A stretch of DNA of 64,000 nt, from positions 1 to 64,000 of the forward strand of contig JAAVZL010000012.1 in NCBI GenBank assembly GCA_022791635.1, read 5' to 3'. The position numbers were made by a program, and so were the translations under genes. Below, in pieces: positions 25,780-37,742 of this stretch (position 1 is its first letter; every line of letters starts with the position of its first letter). The notes beneath the pieces were generated by a model, which was not told where the DNA came from, made no database searches, and was given only the letters and a program-made list of their open reading frames with translations. This DNA is from Lachnospiraceae bacterium. GTDB lineage: Bacteria; Bacillota; Clostridia; Lachnospirales; Lachnospiraceae.

Positions 25780-27636
25780 ATGAAACGTAAAAAACTTTTG
25801 ACTGCAGGCGTTCTCCTGCTTCTTTTTCTGTGCTGCGGCATTTTTCTGCTTCCAAGACTTCAAAGAACTTCCGCCGAGACTGCGGACGAGGCTTTTGAAC
25901 GTTTTACTCATACATTATTTTTAGACGAGATTTCCTCCGATGCTCTGACACTTCACTACACATTCTCGGAGCCGGAGCGTTTCGGAATCACAGATGTTCC
26001 CTCCGCTTTCCGTCTCTACTCCAGGGATTCCTCCGATGCCACGGCTGCCTGCCTGGAAAATACAAGGCAGGCACTTTCTGCCTTTTCCCGGGAGGAACTT
26101 TCCGATTCCAAACGGCTCACCTATGATATTTTGTCCTATCAGCTTGAAAAGCAGGCAGCTCTTCTTGATTTTCCATACTATGAAGAGATATTCAGCCCCA
26201 CTTTAGGCACCCAGGCACAGCTCCCCATTCTTCTGGCCGAATATGCCTTTCGAACCGAACAGGATATTGAGAATTATCTTTCTCTCCTTTCTACCATAGA
26301 TGCCTATTACGAAAGCTTGATGGACTATGAGCGGGAAAAGGCTGAGGCCGGACTGTTTATGTCGGACGAGACGGCTGAGGCCGTGATTGCTCAGTGCCGG
26401 GCCTTTCTCTCCAATCCTGGGGAGCATTTTCTTCTTTCTACCTTTGAGGAACGGATAGATTCCGCAGATTTTCTTTCCGAAGAAAAGGCCAAAAAATATC
26501 TCGATTCCAATCGGACTGTGTTTTTCGGGCATGTGATTCCGGCTTATGAGCTTTTGATTGGCGGCCTCACAGACCTTAAGGGTTCCGGACAAAATCCCGG
26601 GGGACTCTGCCATTATCCCCAGGGAGCGGATTATTATGAGGCCCTGGTGGCTTCCGTCACCGGCTCCGGGCGAACTATGGAGGAGATCCTGCTGCTCATA
26701 GAGGAGCAGCTGGATACGGATCTGGAAACCGTTGCCTACCTTGTCAACCAGAATCCGGAGCTTATCGAGACCCTCTCCAGACAGACCGAGGCCCTGGAGC
26801 CTCAGGTCATACTAAAAACGCTGGAGCAGCGCATCGGAGATCAGTTCCCTTCCGCGCCCTCCGTGTCCTGCCAGGTTAAATATGTGGACGCTTCACTGGA
26901 GAAGTCTTTAAGCCCTGCCTTTTATCTGGCCCCGCCTCTGGATCGGATGAACGAGCATGTGATCTATATCAATCCTGCCGCTCACTATGACAATCTCTCC
27001 CTCTTTACCACCCTGGCCCATGAGGGATGGCCGGGCCACCTTTACCAGGCTGTCTACGAAAATTCCTGCGGCCTTGATCCGGTGCGGAAGCTCTTTTCCT
27101 GTGGCGGCTATGTGGAGGGCTGGGCTACCTATGTAGAATGGCTGTCCTATGCCTATGCACTCCCGGATCCTGAGACAGCAGAGCTCTTGTCTGCCAATGG
27201 CGCTATTTCTCTGGGACTTCATGCCCGGGCGGATCTGGGAATCCACTATGAGGGCTGGTCTCTTGAGGATACAGAAAGCTTTTTTGCCGGCTACGGCGTT
27301 ACGAATCCGGATACGGTGTATCAGATATATCAGGCTGTGCTTCAGGATCCGGGAAATTATCTCAAGTACTATCTTGGGGCCGCCGAAATCCTCAAATTAA
27401 AAGAGCAGGCAAGCGCTGCTCTTTCGGATGACTTTGTGCTCAAGGATTTCCACACCTTTTTCCTTTCCATGGGGCCTGCTCCTTTTCCGGTGATTGCGGA
27501 TTATCTGGAGGAATGGCTGAGCGCTAGAACCGCCCGGACAGCAGCTTCACCAACAGCCAGTTTGCCCGGAAGGGGCGCATCAGATTCCAGTAGCCAATCC
27601 CGAGAAATCCGTAGTCTATGGCTGTTCGAAGCTTAA
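25780..27636 (+). CDS. DUF885 family metallopeptidase-like protein, membrane-anchored
   Basis: A 618-aa protein with an N-terminal hydrophobic signal/anchor (about 8-26) and a DUF885 domain. The zinc site is the family HExxPGH-like LAHEGWPGHLYQ near residue 413, with the downstream Glu ligand in GGYVEGWATYVEW. It is probably an extracytoplasmic peptidase of the M32-like superfamily; substrate unknown. The natural-looking end of the domain is near FPVIADYLEEWLS. The remaining about 38 residues are read antisense through the end of the GH18 pseudogene, so the original stop codon seems to have been lost. Confidence 0.88.
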   Translation: MKRKKLLTAGVLLLLFLCCGIFLLPRLQRTSAETADEAFERFTHTLFLDEISSDALTLHYTFSEPERFGITDVPSAFRLYSRDSSDATAACLENTRQALSAFSREELSDSKRLTYDILSYQLEKQAALLDFPYYEEIFSPTLGTQAQLPILLAEYAFRTEQDIENYLSLLSTIDAYYESLMDYEREKAEAGLFMSDETAEAVIAQCRAFLSNPGEHFLLSTFEERIDSADFLSEEKAKKYLDSNRTVFFGHVIPAYELLIGGLTDLKGSGQNPGGLCHYPQGADYYEALVASVTGSGRTMEEILLLIEEQLDTDLETVAYLVNQNPELIETLSRQTEALEPQVILKTLEQRIGDQFPSAPSVSCQVKYVDASLEKSLSPAFYLAPPLDRMNEHVIYINPAAHYDNLSLFTTLAHEGWPGHLYQAVYENSCGLDPVRKLFSCGGYVEGWATYVEWLSYAYALPDPETAELLSANGAISLGLHARADLGIHYEGWSLEDTESFFAGYGVTNPDTVYQIYQAVLQDPGNYLKYYLGAAEILKLKEQASAALSDDFVLKDFHTFFLSMGPAPFPVIADYLEEWLSARTARTAASPTASLPGRGASDSSSQSREIRSLWLFEA

Positions 27637-28685
27637 CCTCCATGCTTCTTACATCCTCAAACCAGACCTCATGGGTGAGGCCGTTCTCCTGGTAGGTGTA
27701 CCAGGGGCTCTGGGCCGTCTTGTCATATTGAATAGGGGTGCCATGTATGGCAGCCCGGCGGACGGCCTCTACATTTCCCATGATTTCCGCCACGGACTCT
27801 CCCCGCACAAAGGGCTGCGTCCAATCATAAGCATAGTTGGGGATTCCCATGAGAATTTTATTTCTGGGGATTTCCGTAACTGCATAATCCAGCACCTGTC
27901 GGACCATGCTGATGTCCCCACTCATAAGTCATCAAAAATACCTGATCCGCGTTTGCCCCAAGGAGTGCGTAATCCATGCCCTCGTAAAACAGGCCCTTTT
28001 GTTCCCCGGAGGTCTTTGGGGCCAGGGCTACGGAAACCTGGTATCCCTCCCGGCTCATGGATTCCCGAAGATTGCCCACAAAGGCTGCGTAGCTTTCCCG
28101 GTTCTCCGGAAGGATGTATTCAAAATCCACATCCACCCCTGCTCTCTCACGGTCTCCAAAAGATTCCCAATCAATATCTGCTGCATTTCCGGATCCTCGG
28201 ACACCGCCTTCACCAGCTGATTGTTAAAGTTCCCCTGCTCGGAAAAGGGAGTCAGCACGAGAATCGGCCGGCCCCCCATCTGCCAGGCCAGAGAGATCAT
28301 CCAGATAAAGAAGAGCCTCCCGCAAAACCCAATCCTCCACAAAGGGATAAGCATAGCCTGTCACATAAAGATTGTGCTCCTCCTGCCCCTGGTAGCGTAT
28401 CACCAGACTTTGTCCGGTACGCAGATAGCTTTGATTTAACACATACGGATTGTTTTGATAGAGCTGCCGCTCTATCAGGCCGTAGGCCGCCGCGATCTCC
28501 TCCACGTTCTCTCCCTCTGCTACCGTGTGAAGCAGAGTTGGAATTAAAACAAGCACTGCCATGCCTGCCGGAAGATAGGGAAGCTCTGCCAGCTGATTGT
28601 CATAAGTAGGCCTCTGGGGAGATACAACATACCTCGCCACAATGCTTTCTGGCGTGTCACCCGGCTGCACCACATAAATCTCCAT
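27524..28685 (-). pseudogene. LysM-GH18 spore-germination-type hydrolase, frameshifted
   Basis: N-terminal LysM repeats (MEIYVVQPGDTPESIVARY and LLHTVAEGENVEEIAAAYGL) lead into a GH18 barrel (LYVTGYAYPFVEDWVLREAL) like the SleL/YaaH cortex-lytic enzymes. Homology then jumps frame three times: near 28300 to GGRPILVLTPFSEQGNF, near 28140 to VDVDFEYILPENRESY (the catalytic DxDxE-type strand) and near 27920 to MVRQVLDYAVTEIPRNKILM, ending at WNLMRPFRANWL. Three frameshifts make it non-functional unless they are sequencing errors. Its 3' end overlaps the DUF885 gene by 113 bases. Confidence 0.85.
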
Positions 28686-28696
28686 AGCTATTTCTC

Positions 28697-28710
28697 CTAT
28701 TCCAGTTCCG
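28697..28710 (-). repeat. Short repeat copy 2 (CTATTCCAGTTCCG)
   Basis: Exact copy of the 14-base repeat, immediately upstream of the ribosome binding site of the LysM-GH18 gene. Confidence 0.7.
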
Positions 28711-28748
28711 CAAATCCCTGCGTCCGTAAATCCTTCTGTGCGCTTCGG

Positions 28749-28778
28749 GGATACTGCTGTTCCAGTTCCGCAGTATCC
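28749..28778 (-). repeat. Short repeat copy 3 inside a hairpin after spmB
   Basis: A perfect 9-bp inverted repeat GGATACTGC/GCAGTATCC encloses a 12-base loop that is a one-mismatch copy of the short repeat (CTGTTCCAGTTCCG, 28757-28770). It begins at the base after the spmB stop codon and has no T run. Confidence 0.7.
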
Positions 28779-29315
28779 TCACATCATCCCGGCCAGCACC
28801 ACGCTTGCGGCAATTCCGGCCGCTGTGGCAAGGAGGGCTCCTGTCAGGGTGTGCCGGGTCTTTCGGACCTTGGCCGTCATAAAATAGACGCTCATGGTAT
28901 AAAAGATGGTCTCCGTACATCCCATCATAATGGATGCGATGAGTCCCAGGCGGGAATCCGTCCCGTATTTCTGAAAGATATCCAGGGCCAGCCCTGTGGC
29001 CGCAGACGAGGAAAACATGCGGACTATGGTCAAAGGCACAAGCTCTGAGGGAAAATGAACAAAGGCTGTTATCCGGCCTAAAGCCCCGGAGAGAAAATCC
29101 AGAAATCCCGAGGCCCGAAGCACTCCCACTGCCACCATCAATCCAATCAGGGTAGGCATAATCTGAATCACGGTCTGAAAACCATCCTTGGCTCCCCTGA
29201 CAAAATCATCGTAAACCGGTCGTTTTCTCAGAATTCCATATGCAATTACATAAAAAATCAAAAGGGGAACCAGTAAATCAGAGGTATAGAGAATGATACG
29301 AATTGCCGCCTGCAT
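28779..29315 (-). CDS. spmB: Spore maturation protein SpmB
   Basis: A 178-aa membrane protein with the nucleoside-transporter gate-like fold of SpmB. Family stretches include VYDDFVRGAKDGFQTVIQIMPTLIG split over two segments, FPSELVPLTIVRMFSSSAATG and MMGCTETIFYTMSVYF. SpmA and SpmB act together in spore core dehydration. They are normally adjacent; here spmA is 8.4 kb upstream on the same strand, with the lactose cassette in between. Own ribosome site (AAAGGG) is present, but no obvious promoter in the 69 bases before the upstream hairpin. Confidence 0.95.
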   Translation of the reverse strand: MQAAIRIILYTSDLLVPLLIFYVIAYGILRKRPVYDDFVRGAKDGFQTVIQIMPTLIGLMVAVGVLRASGFLDFLSGALGRITAFVHFPSELVPLTIVRMFSSSAATGLALDIFQKYGTDSRLGLIASIMMGCTETIFYTMSVYFMTAKVRKTRHTLTGALLATAAGIAASVVLAGMM

Positions 29316-29384
29316 AGAGCCGCCCTTTGCCGTACGCTTTTTTCTATTCTATGACGGAAAAAGGCTGAATATTTCTGCAAAAGC

Positions 29385-29424
29385 ATTGGGACAGCCTGCT
29401 GTCTTTTCTGCCGGCTGCCCCAAT
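29385..29424 (-). terminator. Probable terminator of the lactose operon
   Basis: A 15-bp near-perfect stem (ATTGGGACAGCCTGC pairing with GCCGGCTGCCCCAAT, two mismatches) between the transporter gene and spmB. Only a short T stretch follows on the minus strand, so termination efficiency is uncertain. Confidence 0.5.
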
Positions 29425-29433
29425 ACCCGTATT

Positions 29434-30819
29434 CTATGAAATCCAGTAAGGATCTTCCTTCTGCTTTTGCTGCTTCAGTTTTTCGTTCGCAGCCTCCACA
29501 TTCATCCTGGAAAGCACCAGGGTAATCACAAAATTGATAAGCAGCGGAATCCACAGATACATAAAGTAGAGCATCTGCATACAGGATTCCGGCTGAGTCG
29601 TCAGGTTCTTGTCAAATCCGCTTGCCGCAAGAAGCCAGCCGGCAATGGCTGTTCCCAGACCGCCTCCCAGCTTTACCCCCAGGGAGGTGCAGGAGTACAT
29701 GGTTCCGTCCACCCGCTTTCCTGTTGTCAGATAGGTGTACTCGGAGCAGGAGGCAATCACCGCATTCATATCTCCCTGCCAGGGCCCCTGTCCAAAGGCG
29801 GCGATTCCCGTAAAGAGCAGCATCAGGGGAATACTGCCCAGATAACCTGCCGCTACCACCAGGGCGCGTCCTAAGGTTCCCAGCATATAGCCTCTCAGAT
29901 TCAGCTTATACATGCCCTTCCACCTGGCCACAAGGGCGGGCGTAAACACCAGCGCCGCTATCAGCGGAATATTGATGGCCCAGGAGAAGACTCCGTACAG
30001 GTTTTCATTTTTCAGAACATAGGTCATGTAATAAATGCCCATATTCAGCATGGCTCCATAGATCTGCTGGAGAATATAGACCACACAGATCATCAGATAA
30101 AACCGGTTGGAGGCCAAAAGCTTTGCCGCCGTGGCAAGCCCGTACTTTTCCTCCGCCCTGTGCTCCTGCTGCCCCTCATTGAGCTCCTTCTCCGAAAGCT
30201 CCTTCACGGATAAGGCAGAGATGGTGTTCACCACCAGGCCAATCAGGGCATAGAGAATGGCAACCGTTCTCCAGCCTCCGGCTCCTCCGCCGCAGGCAGC
30301 CACCGCCCAGATGGTGACGGATTGAATCAGCAGACTTGTGCCGAATGCAAAGATAAACCGGTAGGACCCCATCTGAACCCGCTCCTTGCTGTTTTTTGTC
30401 ACAAGGGCAGTTAAGGCAGAGTAGGCAATGTTGTTGGCCGTATAGAATACCGCGTTTAACAGCGTGTAAGCAATAAAAAACCATGCATACTGAGCCGTCC
30501 TCCCCAGGTTTAAGGGAATGGCAAAGATGGCGGCCAGGGTAACGGCACAGCCGATATACCCGTAGAGCATCCAGGGTCTGGCCTTTCCGAGCCTGGTTTT
30601 TGTCTTGTCAATCATGGCCCCGAAGAAGATATCCGTCACGCCGTCAAAAAGCTTGGAAGCCGCAATCAGACTTCCCACCACCCCCGGGTGAAGTCCTACA
30701 GTGTTGGTCAGGTAAATCATTACAAAGGAGGATAAGAATGCATATACTACATTTCCTGCAATATCTCCGGAACCGTATCCCACTTTGTTGTACCATTTTA
30801 AATACGTTTTTTCTTGCAT
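29434..30819 (-). CDS. GPH-family sugar:cation symporter (MelB/LacS-like)
   Basis: A 461-aa transporter with about 12 membrane segments. The GPH signature is near the N-terminus (KVGYGSGDIAGNVVYAF, then KLFDGVTDIFFGAMIDKTKT with the cation-site Asp). It lacks a C-terminal PTS IIA domain. Directly downstream of the beta-galactosidase, so it probably imports lactose or another beta-galactoside with Na+ or H+. Start at 30819 has AGGAG six bases upstream; the frame extends ten codons further through the short repeat. Confidence 0.92.
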   Translation of the reverse strand: MQEKTYLKWYNKVGYGSGDIAGNVVYAFLSSFVMIYLTNTVGLHPGVVGSLIAASKLFDGVTDIFFGAMIDKTKTRLGKARPWMLYGYIGCAVTLAAIFAIPLNLGRTAQYAWFFIAYTLLNAVFYTANNIAYSALTALVTKNSKERVQMGSYRFIFAFGTSLLIQSVTIWAVAACGGGAGGWRTVAILYALIGLVVNTISALSVKELSEKELNEGQQEHRAEEKYGLATAAKLLASNRFYLMICVVYILQQIYGAMLNMGIYYMTYVLKNENLYGVFSWAINIPLIAALVFTPALVARWKGMYKLNLRGYMLGTLGRALVVAAGYLGSIPLMLLFTGIAAFGQGPWQGDMNAVIASCSEYTYLTTGKRVDGTMYSCTSLGVKLGGGLGTAIAGWLLAASGFDKNLTTQPESCMQMLYFMYLWIPLLINFVITLVLSRMNVEAANEKLKQQKQKEDPYWIS

Positions 30820-30832
30820 AAAGCGCTCCTTT

Positions 30833-30846
30833 CTATTCCAGTTCCG
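30833..30846 (-). repeat. Short repeat copy 4 (CTATTCCAGTTCCG)
   Basis: Exact copy of the 14-base repeat directly upstream of the AAAGGAG ribosome site of the GPH transporter gene. Confidence 0.7.
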
Positions 30847-30968
30847 CATCTGTTCGTCAATACCCCGAAATTTAGATGCTGTTCTGGGCTATCTACATTC
30901 CCACAGCCGGGCATCCGCTTCCGGATTGATGCATGCTCGGATACCCGAAAAGGGGAATTGTAAACAAA

Positions 30969-34091
<3,123 letters not shown>

Positions 34092-34123
34092 TTACTTTTT
34101 CCGCTCTTCTTCTCTTAGTTCCT

Positions 34124-34152
34124 ATTATAATGATTCCCGGACGAATCGTCCA
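34124..34152 (-). promoter_or_regulatory. Promoter of lacZ-transporter operon with palindromic site
   Basis: Minus strand TGGACG (34147-34152), 17-base spacer, perfect TATAAT (34124-34129). A 6-1-6 palindrome GGACGAATCGTCC (34139-34151) overlaps the -35 hexamer and is a candidate regulator site. Confidence 0.6.
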
Positions 34153-34161
34153 TAGACTGCA

Positions 34162-34191
34162 TTAGACAAAACATGCACAAAATGATACAAT
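34162..34191 (+). promoter_or_regulatory. Promoter of the araC-type regulator
   Basis: Plus strand TTAGAC (34162-34167), 18-base spacer, TACAAT (34186-34191). A transcript starting here would carry all of palindromic element B in its leader. Confidence 0.5.
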
Positions 34192-34221
34192 TAGGATATA
34201 TCAGAAGTTCAAATGCCGCAC

Positions 34222-34400
34222 ATTGGGATGCAATATTAGACAGCAGACTTTTCCATATCCGTGTTCGGACGGTTCACGTACATTCTGTCTGCTCTGTACG
34301 GACATTGCTAAAGCAATATCCGCCCATATCAGACAGCCTGTCCGCGAACAGCCGGACACTGAATATTGGAAATGTCTGCTGTCTAATATTGCATCCCAAT
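34222..34400 (-). repeat. Palindromic element B
   Basis: 179-bp family member in minus orientation between lacZ and the AraC gene. Outer arms 34222-34254 and 34368-34400 pair over 33 positions with one mismatch. The inner tip is the hairpin CGGACATTGC-TAAA-GCAATATCCG. Sits in the 5' leader of the regulator gene, about 20 bases before its ribosome site. Confidence 0.9.
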
Positions 34401-34435
34401 CACCTGACAATCATTTACAGAAAGGAGGCAGCCAT

Positions 34436-35305
34436 ATGTATATAAATTCTGCTTATTTAAACAATTCCCTGGTGGATTTTAAGGATAAGAGCAGACCGCT
34501 TATTGTGGGAAGCTGCGGAACCTATCATTTATATACCAGACCCAAGCTTCCCACTTACCGTCCGAAAGGGCGGCTGGATTTTCAGCTTTTGTATATTGCC
34601 TCAGGACTTGCACATTTCTATTTTGACAACAGCGAGAAAGATACCCTGGTTCCCGCCGGGCATATGGTGCTCTACCGGCCCAAGGAGCCTCAGCGATACA
34701 TTTACTATGGGAATGAACAGACAGAGGTGTACTGGGTACATTTTACGGGAAGCAGCGTGAAGAAAATTCTTCAGAGCTATGGGATTACAAACGAAATGCG
34801 TATCCTTCCCACCGGAGCCTCTCTGGACTATGCCCGGATTTTCAAGCAGATGATCCACGAGCTGCAGCGGTGCCAGACCCATTATCCGGAAGTATTAACC
34901 CTGCTGCTGCGTCAGCTTTTTATTCTGATTCACCGGCAGCTCACCCGGGAGCACACCCGGAAAAATGATTATCTGGAGACGGAGATGTCTCTTGCCATGC
35001 AGTTTTTCAACGACAACTACAACACGGAGGTGAATATTGAGGAGTATGCTTCCACAAGGGGCATGAGTGTGAGCTGGTTTATCCGCAGCTTTAAGCAGTA
35101 TACTCACACCACGCCTATGCAGTATATTGTATCGAGACGCATTACAAATGCGCAAATGCTTCTGGAGACGACCAATTACAATATTACGGAAATTGGGCAG
35201 ATTGTGGGGTACGACAATTCCCTGTATTTCAGCCGGATCTTTCGGAAGCAGAAGGGGATGTCGCCCTCGGAGTATCGAAAATCAGGGCAGCCAGGAAAGA
35301 ATTAG
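34436..35305 (+). CDS. AraC-family transcriptional regulator of the lactose cassette
   Basis: A 289-aa regulator. The N-terminal about 160 residues form a cupin sugar-sensing domain (FQLLYIASGLAHFYFD, TLVPAGHMVLYRP, EVYWVHFTG). The C-terminal about 100 residues carry two helix-turn-helix motifs (MSVSWFIRSFKQYTHTTPMQ and IGQIVGYDNSLYFSRIFRKQ). It probably activates the divergent lacZ-transporter operon in response to its substrate. The start at 34436 has AAAGGAGG ideally placed; the frame is open further upstream only because element B happens to lack stops. Confidence 0.93.
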   Translation: MYINSAYLNNSLVDFKDKSRPLIVGSCGTYHLYTRPKLPTYRPKGRLDFQLLYIASGLAHFYFDNSEKDTLVPAGHMVLYRPKEPQRYIYYGNEQTEVYWVHFTGSSVKKILQSYGITNEMRILPTGASLDYARIFKQMIHELQRCQTHYPEVLTLLLRQLFILIHRQLTREHTRKNDYLETEMSLAMQFFNDNYNTEVNIEEYASTRGMSVSWFIRSFKQYTHTTPMQYIVSRRITNAQMLLETTNYNITEIGQIVGYDNSLYFSRIFRKQKGMSPSEYRKSGQPGKN

Positions 35306-35321
35306 AGTGCACCAGGCCTTT

Positions 35322-35358
35322 GATGGAAATGGCTGCTGTCCTATTTTGCGGCATCCCC
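35322..35358 (+). repeat. Palindromic element fragment F (right arm only)
   Basis: About 37 bases matching the right outer arm of elements C and D (GGAAATGGCTGCTGTCCTAT then TTTGCGGCATCCCC) with no left half. Located between the convergent araC and hypothetical genes. A remnant of a deleted copy. Confidence 0.75.
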
Positions 35359-35359
35359 A

Positions 35360-36313
35360 TTATGCCCGCGCTGTGAACACCTGTCTTCTTCCAAACAGGT
35401 AGTTTCCGGGAGTTTTTGTCATATTTGCCATCTGTTCCAGGAAGTAGCTGATCTGTAAGCTTTTGCTGGCATGAAGCTTCTCCTGGATGGATGCCAGAAA
35501 GCGCTCCTTGCTGGAGGTGTCTGCTCCGGCAAAGGTTTGATCCAGCTCTACCTTCTCTAGCTTCTTATACTGCTCCTCCTGCCTCTCTTTATAATCCTTT
35601 CGGTTGCTTTTTATGAGGTCCAGATTTTTCATGGCCCACCGAACCATGAAGAAGGCGGCTTCTATATCGCCTTTCGTCTCCTTCAGCTTCTTATAGGTCT
35701 CATATTCCTTCGGGGCCTTCATTTCCATAGCATAAAGATACTCTGCCGAATGATCCTCGTGCACATAACCTTCCCCGTCTATCTGTATGATATCTTTTAC
35801 ATTGTAATCCATCTCACAGCTTCCCACGCGCGTTCCGCTTGCGCCGATTTTGGCAATGGAGCGCATGGCTTCCATGAAGGAGGACTTTGTCCTGTCGTCC
35901 ATAAATTGATCCGCAAGGTACTGCGCCTTTTCCACGCCGAGTCCTATCTGAGCCAGACGATCCTCCTCCGTGAGGCCGTGGACATTGTGAGGGAGAAAAT
36001 CCCTGCGAATGATCTGATAGACATTATCCTTAAGCTCCTGGCTTTTTCCCTTTAATGCATCGGTAATGGCATTGTCAATGCGGGCATAACCTGTGTGAAA
36101 GGGCGTGACAGGCCCTGTTTCTATGATAACGGGCTTGGGCTTTTGGGGCACCCCGGAGGAGCTGCCTGCCTTCGTCGCCAGGGGTTCCTTATTTATGGGC
36201 TTTTGGGAGGCAAAGCCTTCCCTTATTCTGGCGTCCTGCTCCGGAGAAATCTGCTCGGACCAGTGGCGGATTGGCTGACTGCCTGTGGAATGATAGCAGG
36301 TACAATTTATCAT
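35360..36313 (-). CDS. Conserved hypothetical protein, 317 aa
   Basis: Soluble protein without signal peptide. It has a disordered Pro/Ser/Lys-rich stretch (about 20-70), a helical middle (YARIDNAITDALKGKSQEL; EEDRLAQIGLGVEKAQYLAD) and a Lys/Glu-rich predicted coiled coil (about 225-265). The tail is SYFLEQMANMTKTPGNYLFG. I cannot assign a family with confidence; the layout recalls clostridial DUF3879-type proteins, but that is only a suggestion. Start at 36313 has GGAGG well placed. The frame is open 69 codons further up, but that part is palindromic element C and should not be coding. Confidence 0.75.
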   Translation of the reverse strand: MINCTCYHSTGSQPIRHWSEQISPEQDARIREGFASQKPINKEPLATKAGSSSGVPQKPKPVIIETGPVTPFHTGYARIDNAITDALKGKSQELKDNVYQIIRRDFLPHNVHGLTEEDRLAQIGLGVEKAQYLADQFMDDRTKSSFMEAMRSIAKIGASGTRVGSCEMDYNVKDIIQIDGEGYVHEDHSAEYLYAMEMKAPKEYETYKKLKETKGDIEAAFFMVRWAMKNLDLIKSNRKDYKERQEEQYKKLEKVELDQTFAGADTSSKERFLASIQEKLHASKSLQISYFLEQMANMTKTPGNYLFGRRQVFTARA

Positions 36314-36423
36314 GAAAGCTGCCTCCTTCTTACGTGCGCTTTTGAATGGTGTTCCTATATTTTTATATCGGCAGGCTGGGATGGCGGGATAATCTGTTTT
36401 CACGGTTTTATGCAGAAAGCTAA

Positions 36424-36605
36424 GGGGCTGTCGCAAAATAGGGTAGCAGACTTTTCTGATATCCAGTGTCCGGCTGTTCGCGCACAGGCTGTCTGATATG
36501 GACGGATATTGCTTAGGCAATGTCCGTACAAAGCAGACAGAATGTGTGAGAACCGTCCGAACACCGGATATGGAAAAGTCTACTGCCCTATTTTGCGACA
36601 GCCCC
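36424..36605 (+). repeat. Palindromic element C
   Basis: 182-bp family member. Outer arms 36424-36457 and 36572-36605 pair over 34 positions with three differences, two of which are G-T wobbles. Compact inner tip: CGGATATTGC-TTAG-GCAATGTCCG. Lies between the AAA-ATPase pseudogene and the 317-aa gene, so it would be transcribed antisense in the latter's leader. Confidence 0.9.
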
Positions 36606-36642
36606 CTTGTGTCGGGTTAATGACACGAATTTTTTGAAAAAA

Positions 36643-37583
36643 TTACATTTCAAACTTTTCTATTTTACATTCATGCTTTTTATTTTTCTTTTCATAATTA
36701 ATTCCAACAAGCAAAATATTTCCCCATTTTAATTCCAGAACCAATGCCGGATTTATCGGCAAACCCATTTCCTATCGGCAATTCTCTTACAAGAGTATAA
36801 TCTCTGCAGGCGCTATAATATGCCAGTGCAATCACACTGCTTAGAGAAATTTCATTGTTATATATTAAGCTAGAAGAACTTTTCATATGGACTTCCTGTA
36901 TCATCTGTGCCAAGTCTTGTTCATCCATTGCCAAAGTAGCTTTAAGCAAAGTTTCCGATGCGCTAATTGCTCTGATTACCTCTTCCCACCCATCATTTTT
37001 AATGGCCCGCAGAAAAGCGCTCCTTACCTCATCATTTGGAATAAAAACTTTTTTTGTCTTGCTATCATAAGCCATGTATCCCATATGAATCAATAACGTG
37101 ACCACATCATCTGCGGAGTTAAATGAAGTAATATCATTTTGAAAAGATTCCACATCAATACTACACCGCCGACCTCCCAACATGTCTACAATCAATTGTC
37201 TTAATCCATCAAAATCCATTGCAATATACATCATTAAAGACTCATAAGTCTCTGTTCCTGAATATAACTCACTACTTTAAGAGTCGAATTTCTCTTCATT
37301 TCCTCAAGTGCATTTCCGTACATCCACTGGATATCCAAAAAAATTACATTATATTTATTCAGGTGCATCTTAAAAAATTCATTTTGGCTTATGTTAAGTC
37401 CCATAAATAGTTTCTCAGAATGGCATCCTTTACTGTAATACGCCGCCAACATAGTTACTGCCATTGTTTTTCCAAATCTTCTCGGCCTGCCGGAACAAAT
37501 CAATGGTCTGTCTTATCCACATACAACTCGGAATTAACAGAAACTGCAAACTGCTCATTTCCTGGATTTAAATATATGCCCAT
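36643..37583 (-). pseudogene. Decayed AAA-ATPase-like gene
   Basis: Remnant of the same family as the intact gene at 23898-25595. Pieces in order: MGIYLNPGNEQFAVSVNSEL and YVDKT from a good start (37583, with GGAGG upstream), a stop or frameshift, then GRPRRFGKTMAVTMLAAYYS (Walker A). A large internal deletion follows near 37234, then a C-terminal part (DDVVTLLIHMGYMAYDS; ELPIGNGFAD). After another frameshift comes PALVLELKWGNILLVGINYE, with the true end at 36643. It lacks the middle of the ATPase and cannot work. Confidence 0.88.
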
Positions 37584-37742
37584 GCTTACACGCTCCTCCC
37601 TATTAATCATTTTTTCTATATATAGCAGTAGTAATCATTTTATGTAATACTTTTATTAATAAAAAAGGGGGGAACCGCCAGTTTCATTCTAGTTTATCTA
37701 TTATGCATTGTCAATGCCCTGGGCGTACAAGGGGACATTTGC

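Noticed and set aside
27671..28609. 312-codon plus-strand frame opposite the LysM-GH18 gene
   Set aside because: The minus-strand pieces show clear LysM and GH18 motifs; the plus frame is Pro/His-rich shadow.
34222..34400. Insertion sequence with transposase
   Set aside because: No transposase frame in or near any copy, and no convincing target-site duplication at the element ends.
36314..36520. 69-codon N-terminal extension of the 317-aa protein
   Set aside because: It reads through palindromic element C and resembles peptides from other copies; a good ribosome site lies at the shorter start.
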